Part shown: positions 57,243 through 64,000 of the stretch, one piece after another
How positions within the stretch are numbered: position 1 is the first letter of the stretch
Layout of the letters: every line of letters begins with the position of its first letter
DNA from: Opisthorchis felineus
Lineage: Eukaryota; Platyhelminthes; Trematoda; Opisthorchiida; Opisthorchiidae
Assembly: GCA_004794785.1 (NCBI GenBank)
Contig: SJOL01001579.1
Location: forward strand, 44,780-108,779
Direction of reading: 5' to 3'
Length of the DNA stretch: 64,000 nucleotides
Translations under genes and position numbers: made by a program
Notes under the pieces: generated by a model
Database searches by the model: none
What the model saw: only the letters and a program-made list of their open reading frames with translations
Told to the model about the DNA's origin: nothing

Positions 57243-58183
57243 AATTATTACTTATTATTTACCCCTCCTATGCCAGTTAAACTAGATACGTGTAACCTGG
57301 GGATATTGACCAATTTGGGATAACAGGCGGGTTTAATACTCACGGCTGATACACCCGTCATAGGTATACACTGCCTGCACGTGCTCCTAATGCAGGACTC
57401 CAATCCGATTATCCGGTTTATATCCTTCACTAAAACAGAATATAGTCAGTCAGCCATACATACGTGTCTTTCTGAAGCATCAGCGCAAGGACACCGGGGT
57501 ATACGTGTCGCCTTAGCGACAAGGAAGAAGCTGAGCTACTAGTCATCACCACCACCATTATCGGTAGCAATATATCAGGAACTAACACTGATGTTTAACC
57601 GACATAAGAAAAGAATGCACTAGAGAATGGAACGACAAATGGCGGGGAATTAGTGCCCCCTGTCATTGGGAAGAACGATTAAGAAAATGGGGTGTCCACA
57701 CACTCAGGCATCAGTGGAACAAACATATCTGAGCATTACATCCGAGTAGGTCGCAGTCAGCCGGATTTACCCAACGTCATTCAGCTTGATTGAAAGCGCG
57801 CTCATCAAGGTTACGCACCATGATGTCTTGTAGAGTTTCCAACCACTGCGCAAGGTGAATCACGTGGGTCTCAGCCCGGATAAGGCGAGGATCCTAAAGC
57901 ACCCAAGCTGGCTGTAGTCACCTTGATTTCGCGTTGCCATGTTGCGGCCTGTTCTGCACAAACTTTCCAGCAACAAAGAATGGAGAACAGTGCTTTTTTG
58001 GTAGACGGTGAGTGGGCATGCGTTGTGTATACCTCAATCAACTAAACCCGATAATCTTCACTCAATAATCTAGCAATTCTGCCTCCTTTCCGAGTGCTCT
58101 TTTAGGCACTTAGGCTCGTTTTGGGTACACGCTGCAGCCAGCTAAATCCCGAACCGGTGATCAAATGTGGGTAATGTCATGAC

Positions 58184-58190
58184 TATATAA
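58184..58190 (+). promoter_or_regulatory. TATA box in the 5' LTR
   Basis: TATATAA about 130 bp before the LTR 3' end, in sense with the element. Position is normal for an LTR promoter. Confidence 0.5.
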
Positions 58191-58343
58191 ACCATACTTT
58201 TCATATATCATTAACTGGTAATTTTCACCCTACACTTGCAGCTCGTGATTAAAGCGCACATTACGCCCTTCTATTCTATATTCATTCTAATCTCGAACTG
58301 GAAACACTCGACTCTCGCAACAATTTAATCACCTAATAAAGAG

Positions 58344-59189
58344 ATGAGTCACATTCTCCAACCTACAATTTTTGGTGCTGATCCTCATTCACGAGATGCC
58401 ACGAAAAGATGGACTCATTGGTTCCGTACCTTCAAAGACCACATTAACTCAGTCAAGCCTGAAGGTCTAAATAAATTGGAAACTCTGATACGTCACATTG
58501 ACCATATAGTGTATTACTTCGTTACAGAACGTACCGACCATGATTCTACGATAACCTTAATGGAAAAACTTTGTAGTCGCCGAAAAATATCATGTATGCA
58601 CGCCAACTCTTAGGTACATCAAAACAAGAACCCGGTCAAGATGTTGACCAGTTCGTCCAAAAACTAGTCACCTGCTAAAGACAGTGAATTCAAAGCAGTA
58701 CTTGCTGTGGAACATATAAACGAAGCAGTCCAAGGCGCCTTGAGAACTGGGCTACAGTTGAGCACCATTCAGGAGAAACTGCTAACCCGGCATGAATTAA
58801 ACCTTGACAGAGTTCACGAAGCCGCACGAACCCTCGAACTTACACAGAACCAATCACAATCATACGTATACGGACAATCCGTTATTTGTTCTGTGCCTAC
58901 CCGTCCGTCCTCTGTTATTGCCGAAACAACTGTTTCTGCCGCTGCAAAACAAATATGTTACTTTTGTGGGAATCCCAAGCAACCTCATAATAGGGGTCCT
59001 GCCAAAAAATCAGTCTGCAAAAGTTGTAGGAAAATAGGACATTTTCAACGCGCCTGTAAGTCCGAAACCTTGAAATATCACGTGCGTTCAGCTCAAGATT
59101 CCTCAATTTCTTCGTTATTCTGTGCCGCCGCTCCCAATTGCCTATCTAAAACCACAACAGATATTTTAGTCAACGGCGTTGATGTCTGA
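58344..59189 (+). pseudogene. Gag of the Ty3/gypsy element
   Basis: Starts SHILQPTIFGADPHSRDATK and WTHWFRTFKDHINSVK. After a stop near 58611 the frame resumes at 58707 and ends with a nucleocapsid region: CYFCGNPKQPHN and CKSCRKIGHFQRAC, the latter a standard C-x2-C-x4-H-x4-C zinc knuckle. Gag packages the element RNA in the cytoplasm. Length is near normal but with at least one frameshift. Confidence 0.82.
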
Positions 59190-60310
59190 GCTCTTATTGA
59201 TACCGGCAGCTCCAGAATTTTCGCTTCTTCATCAGTCCTACAGGCTCATAACTGGAAACTATTTCCGTATGATTCTGTGATAACAATGGCGTCGACGATA
59301 CATTCATGTTCCACCAAAGGTTACTGTTTTGTTCTCATTCAGTACAAGGATGCTACATACGAACGGTTCAAACTCTGTGCAGACGTCTTTCTCAGAACTG
59401 ACTTCTTGGGGTTACATGATAAAGTTCCATTCGGTGGCCAACGGGGCACCCTAACTGTATGTGTCGTAACATCCGCGAAACCGGAATCTCCATCTTTATT
59501 CACTACTCCTGCTGCGAATTGCAAACCGATCGCCATGAAATCTCATCGTCATACACCGGAAGACGAAAAATTCATACTAACCGAGGTAGACCGAATGTTT
59601 GCCAGATGGCATAATCGAAGCATCAAATTCTCCATGGAGATCGCAAGTGCTCGTAACGCGCAATATGAACCACAAAAGACGCATGTTCATAGATCACAGC
59701 CAGACCATCAGTTGCTCTACCTACCTAGACGATTATCCTTTACCAGAACTGGATCAAATGATTGAAACCATCGCACACTATACCGTTTACAGTACACTGG
59801 GCCTCCAGAGTGCATATCATCAGGTTCCAATAATAGAGTCAGATAAGCCGTTTACTGCATTCAAACCTATACCAGTTTCCGCGCATTCCTTTCCGAGTGA
59901 CAAACGGGTTTGCCTGTTTCCAACGTACGATAAACGATATCATCAAAACCGAACAGGTGCAAGACAAGTGCGCCTACATTCATGACGTTACTGCATGCGG
60001 TAGAACGAAAGCTAAACACGACCGCAATCCTGGGCATTTTCTCGACGTTGTTAAAACATATAACATTACTTTGAAGGACACAGAAAGCAGCTTCACAACT
60101 GAAGATATCAGCCTTCTGGGTCACAAGGTCTTCAAACCTGACCCAAAAAGTATGCACCCTATAAGAGAACTCCCGATTCCACAGAACGGAAAATCACAGC
60201 AAAGAGCCGTGGGTCTGTTCGCCTACTACTCACGGTGGATAACGGCGTTTTCGGACAAAATTCATCCCTTAGTTAAAAAAAAAATATTTCCGCTTCCGGA
60301 GGGTGTCCGA
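59190..60310 (+). pseudogene. Protease and RT of the Ty3/gypsy element
   Basis: Protease active-site motif LIDTGSSRIF near 59193-59222, directly after a TGA. RT pieces in changing frames: GIIEASNSPWRSQVLVTRN, YLDDYPLPELDQMIETIAHY, YSTLGLQSAYHQVPIIESDK, TNGFACFQRTINDIIKTEQV, GLFAYYSRWITAFSDKIHPL. The catalytic F/Y-x-DD appears as YIHDV, with the first Asp changed. Dead. Confidence 0.82.
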
Positions 60311-60337
60311 ACAGCACTTGAGAACCTTTAGCACAAA

Positions 60338-60870
60338 ATGGATAATGCGATGGTCGTTATTGTCGACTACAGCATCCCTCTCACCGTCGAAACTGATGCG
60401 TCCGATATCGCTATTGCCGCACCCCTGATCCAAGGTAACCGACTGGTCGCCTTTTTCTCCAGGACCTTGACCGCAAGCGAGAAAAACCATTCTGCTGTCA
60501 AAAAAGAAGCATATGCTATCGTCGAAGCGATCCGCAAGTGACGCCACAATCTTCTCTGGAAAGATTTCAAACTGATTACGGATCGACGTTCGGTTGCTTT
60601 TATGTACGGGAATCAACAGAGTAAAACAAAGAATGACAATTGAATGATGGAAAATCGAATTGGCGGGGTACAACTACGAGGTCGTCTATAGACGAGGAAC
60701 GGACAACCGCGTTGCCGATGCCACATCTCGTAACCTTTGTGCCAACATTGTTGGGACGGAAAAATTTCAGGAGCCTCAAAACATATTATTATATATTATT
60801 ATTATGCCATCCCGGGGTCACAAGATTTGCACATTTTGTTCGTTCTAAGAACCTTCCTTTTTCAGTCAGC
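60338..60870 (+). pseudogene. RNase H and integrase start of the Ty3/gypsy element
   Basis: VETDASDIAIAAPLIQ and FFSRTLTASEKNHSAVKKEA followed by AYAIVEAIRK are the Ty3/gypsy RNase H (TDAS Asp and the E-x-AIVEA helix). The connector YEVVYRRGTDNRVADATSR follows. Integrase stops after its first zinc-finger stretch. Confidence 0.85.
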
Positions 60871-61379
60871 TTCCTTCGGTCAGCCTACATTCTAATCCCG
60901 ACCTGGAACCACTTGACTCTTGCAACAGGTAGGTGTCTAAATCATCGAATCGGAGTAACTACGTTTCACAGCCATAAACCAGGACTGCTCACGCGGTTGT
61001 ATTATACGCACAGACCTTCGGTTTGAGAAAAATTCGGCTCTGAAGTCATAAATGACACAAGTTTGGAAGACTGCTCGTGCTTTACTAATTCATGCGTTGG
61101 TTTGATTTGTCACAACACAACTGCGAATTACGGAGGTGCCAATGTATGTAAACTGACCAACAGTCTCAGTGTTCACCCTGAAGTTTCGGAGGAGTAAAAG
61201 GTGATGTAGGATCCTTTGAAGCAAAGGGAAACCACCACAGTCAGTCAGCGGTATGCGTGATACTGCTAAAATACTCGACGTGACGTGAAGTTTCGGTCAA
61301 TGAATCCCCCTGGTCGAAATCCTGCGAATCACGTGGTGAGTTTGAAGCTATTAACCGTAGTGCACCCGGGGTAAGGCTT

Positions 61380-62070
61380 ATGCTCCCATGGTTGGGGCAG
61401 TCACTTCTAGTATCCCCTTGAATAAAGAGCGCACTGTCGTTCCAAACTTGGTTTGAACGACTTGGTCAAGGCAAGACAGACATTCCACCATCTCTGAATA
61501 ACGCTGGGGGAGCTCATCCAGCACTGCGGCCCGAGTGCACCTCAAGGCAGAAGAGCATATTGGTGCTTCAGAAGCTGAGAGGGGACCTAAACTCAGATCA
61601 CAGCTCGAGTTGAGCGGGTCGAGTGAAAGAACTGGGCATTGGGGTAGACGACCAACTAAACAGTTGTCCAAACCATTCAGCTCAGGGGTCAAAACACTTG
61701 TTCTTATCATATATTAAGTTTCCAACATTATCCTTGATGACCTCACTAACTGCCGGTTTCTTTGATCCCGCTTCGTGTATCAGGTGAGAGCTTCCAGACT
61801 TTCCAAGCTGCACTAGTTTCCTTCTTTTCCAGAGCCTTCTGATTCCACCAGGTTTCTCTATCCGCAAGTAGGCTCTGCTCGAGCTGACGTCCAACAGCAC
61901 TTCTGGATGAATTATGCCCAGCGTCCAAAAGGATACGACGTCTCGTATCGAGGAGCGACAGTGACAGAGCACAGAGCGACAAAGAGCAGCCGAGATTCGG
62001 AGGTCGAGTTCGGACCACAGATCTTCCGGACAGTAAATCCGCACTTTAACCTGAACTACCTCGATGACAC
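61380..62070 (-). mobile_element. RTE LINE fragment with SINE-like head
   Basis: The minus strand from about 61985 down: DTRRRILLDAGHNSSRSAVG, SLLADRETWWNQKALEKK, SGSSHLIHEAGSKKPAVSEV, IKDNVGNLIYDKN, then [20 protein letters not shown] and DELPQRYSEM. This is the linker and RT start of the RTE family. Immediately upstream, 61990-62070 (minus) looks like the tRNA-derived head of the SINE (GAGGTAGTTCAGGTTAAAGT, GTGGTCCGAACTCGACC). Confidence 0.75.
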
Positions 62071-62784
62071 GGTCTGAATTGCCGAGTTGTACAGTTGGAT
62101 TTGGCGCAGATATGCACAAACCATCGATCAGCAATGTTGAAAGCTGCAACCGATCGATTGTCTACGCCCATGAAGTTAGGCCCAAGCGGCTAGACAATTC
62201 CATGATATCGAGGGCGTGCTAACTTCATCTGACAGTTGAGTTCACCGAAGAAGTGAAGCCTACTTCTTGGTGCATTTCTGAAGATGTTAATTCTTAGCCT
62301 GTATTTTGGTGTCAATTCCTCCTAGGTATGACAGGAAACGATCGGAAGCCGTGTTGAGCTGCAATCGAATTGAGTTTTTATTAGCTCCGCCGTTGCACAC
62401 TTGCGACAGACCTCAGCCTGGTTACCGTACGTGGCAAGCAGTGCGTGAAACTGGGGTTCTGATTGCCTCCATGTTTCGTGATCGCCGGTTCTGGACAGGT
62501 GTTTGGCCGGGCTTCCGCGTCAAGTACTGGCTTTCTTGGTGCCTGCATCGACCGTGCAGTAGGCACCTGCGCTTTTTATAGAGGTAACTGCACAAAATGT
62601 CATTCGCCACTGTCACCATTCCGGTGTGAACTTTGCTCCGTCCGCATAAGCCACCACGGGAGGCTGTCCCGAAATCGTCTTGGCAATACTGAAGGCAACC
62701 TTGGATTGTGGTCAAGGCCGTGTCACGTTTTAGGTTTAAGAGAAGTTGGCAGTCGTGAGTGAGAGCTTGTAGCGTTATATCGGG

Positions 62785-62969
62785 GGCGAGATGGCTCAGT
62801 GGTTAGAGCGCGAATTTACTGGCCGGAAGGTCCGTGGTTCGAACCTGACCTCTGTCTCTCGACTTCCCCTGTCTAGGCTTGGGCAACCTGGCAGTATCAC
62901 CGCCCTCGTGCTTCCTTCGGGTGGCATGGCAGTTAGGCACCGAAAGGGTGCTACAGCTGAACGGTTTTT
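62785..62969 (+). repeat. tRNA-derived SINE, young copy
   Basis: GGCGAGATGGCTCAGTGGTT (box A), GACTTCCCCTGTCTAGGCTT, GGTTCGAACCTGA (box B), GGGTGGCATGGCAGTTAGGC, GGTGCTACAGCTGAACGG and a T7 tail. Flanked by TTATATCGGG at 62775-62784 and 62970-62979, a 10-bp target-site duplication. The best-preserved copy with defined ends on the plus strand. Confidence 0.94.
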
Positions 62970-63389
62970 TTATATCGGGAAATTGTTAAATCTTGCTCAG
63001 TAGCCTGACGCTGACACTACTTTCTGGATGTGCGCAGAGGCCGCGCAGGAAAAGTGGACACTTTATTTGGTCTTCTGACAGGTTCAGGTTGGTGAGAGCA
63101 TGATACAACCTGGTATCTCTATCCTGTGAGTCCACCAAACCGGAGTCATGCACTGAGATTAAACGGCCTCAGAATTCGAGGTTATGGACCTTCAGTTGTT
63201 GGCCCGCACTTCCTGTGTCTATATTGAACCGAAACGTTTGCCCTGCCGATCGTCCTGCATGGGCAGCAGTGATCCGGGATATTCGTAGAGCCGAACCATC
63301 TCCGGGGCGAAGTCGCCGTTCAGATACTGTCAGTCTGCCGGAGTAAAGACCGATCGCTATATCCTGAGATTATCACCAATTACCAGGCA
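62970..63389. other. Stretch with nothing recognised
   Basis: About 400 bp between the SINE and the jockey/CR1-like fragment. No coding or repeat identity recognised. Confidence 0.5.
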
Positions 63390-63632
63390 TGGTGAACTAA
63401 ATAAGTTATCCCGTTAATGCACTGGACAAAGTATCACACCCTGTGGGAGACGACTTCTCACTACAAACTACCATCAAACCATACGGTAAAGAGCCGATCT
63501 TTAGCGAAATTAACTGTTTAATCCAGTACAGCAGCTGAAAAGTTGTATCGTTGGAGCGCTAGGATCAAGGGGTGGTGATTCATCTAGTCGAAAGCCTTAA
63601 CAAAATCGGTGGTGACAAAATGAATACCTGTA
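63390..63632 (-). mobile_element. Jockey/CR1-like LINE RT fragment
   Basis: The minus strand reads HFVTTDFVKAFD (RT motif A), a stop, MNHHPLILALQRYNFSAAVL, then VNFAKDRLFTVWFDG. 'DFxKAFDxxNHxxLLxxL' and the 'F..DR...V...G' region are typical of jockey/CR1 reverse transcriptases, different from the RTE copies. Several stops. Confidence 0.65.
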
Positions 63633-64000
63633 TCTCATCATCATCATCAGAGACAGCAACATCAGTGTTGATACTGATGCTTCACTGCCGTAAAACCACA
63701 AAGTTTATCAAATTATATTTAAAGCGCTAGATCGAAAAGAAGAGGAAAGAGTGAGGGAGGGAGGGAACCTAGTACTGCAACACAATGAAATACTGCTTTG
63801 GTACCACAAGTGACGCGAATTAGAAAACGTGATTAGGGCCTTTGAGATTCGTGTACTGACCTCATCAGACCCACATCCGTCAGAAGTAATACAACTACTG
63901 AGTTATGTAAAATTCTCCACAACCTCCAGTAATTCTCCTTGAATAGTAAGAGGTGTGTTCAAAGACTGCACGTTATAAAGTGACTTTGCACTTTGAAGGT

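Larger units (their letters stand above)
58180..60928 (+). mobile_element. Ty3/gypsy LTR retrotransposon, internally deleted
   Basis: Gag, protease, RT and RNase H in the Ty3/gypsy order, all broken by stops and frameshifts. The LTR 3' ends are recognisable: 58283-58322 and 60888-60927 agree at about 35 of 40 positions (CATTCTAAT...TTGCAACA / CTCGCAACA). A TATA box lies in the 5' LTR (58184). The integrase begins (CHPGVTRFAHFVRSKNLPFS, about 60813-60870) and then jumps straight into the LTR end, so most of the integrase and most of the 3' LTR are gone. The 5' LTR start is not determined. Confidence 0.85.

Noticed and set aside
62791..63003. Open frame starting [11 protein letters not shown]
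   Set aside because: A read-through of the SINE. The same peptide appears wherever the SINE occurs, in either strand.
63840..63880. CTGATGA on the minus strand near the window end followed by CACGAAT
   Set aside because: GAAA is GAAT, helix II does not pair and there is no helix I. Not a hammerhead.

Overview
This is a eukaryotic, metazoan window. The repeat content points to a digenean fluke: RTE/SR2-type LINEs, a tRNA-headed SINE that reads through as a recurrent '[11 protein letters not shown]'-type frame, a Penelope-like element and a Ty3/gypsy element. From memory, that SINE frame is common in opisthorchiid liver flukes such as Clonorchis and Opisthorchis. The species is an inference only. 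Genes are split into short exons with good GT-AG junctions, and most bases are intron or transposon debris. I saw no prokaryotic genes, rRNA, functional tRNA or CRISPR array.

Layout. From 507 to 31138 on + runs the 3' part of an ASK1/MAP3K5-like MAP kinase kinase kinase gene. I could join 18 exons in one frame (919 residues plus stop): kinase domain, ASK-type central region, coiled coil and C-terminal SAM-like domain. The 5' part lies outside the window. From 55820 back to 33819 on - runs a holocarboxylase synthetase (biotin-protein ligase) gene. Its catalytic domain is complete across exons at 45.6, 36.1, 35.3, 34.9 and 33.9 kb, with N-terminal exons at 49.7, 51.4 and 55.6 kb and at least one N-terminal exon not found. 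The two genes converge tail to tail, about 2.7 kb apart.

The 9.3-kb HLCS intron (36265-45580) is a transposon nest. A Penelope-like element with about 350-bp inverted terminal repeats (37490-44345) carries an RT with YVDD and a GIY-YIG-type endonuclease remnant. It is split by an RTE LINE (39261-42711). Other RTE pieces lie on both sides and further upstream. Beyond the HLCS gene are an internally deleted Ty3/gypsy element (58.2-60.9 kb), another RTE piece, a fresh SINE and a jockey/CR1-like RT remnant.

The most interesting signal is a 347-bp element at 53502-53848. It has an 11-bp target-site duplication, about 37-nt direct terminal repeats (1.12 copies of a 309-nt unit) and one well-formed type I hammerhead ribozyme. 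This is the architecture expected of a metazoan retrozyme, meaning reverse-transcribed circular RNA. A degenerate rearranged relative lies at 13.87-14.26 kb. The Penelope-like element, a published class of hammerhead carrier, has its own hammerhead-like motif in its terminal repeats. A retrozyme and its plausible mobiliser class are therefore both present in this window.
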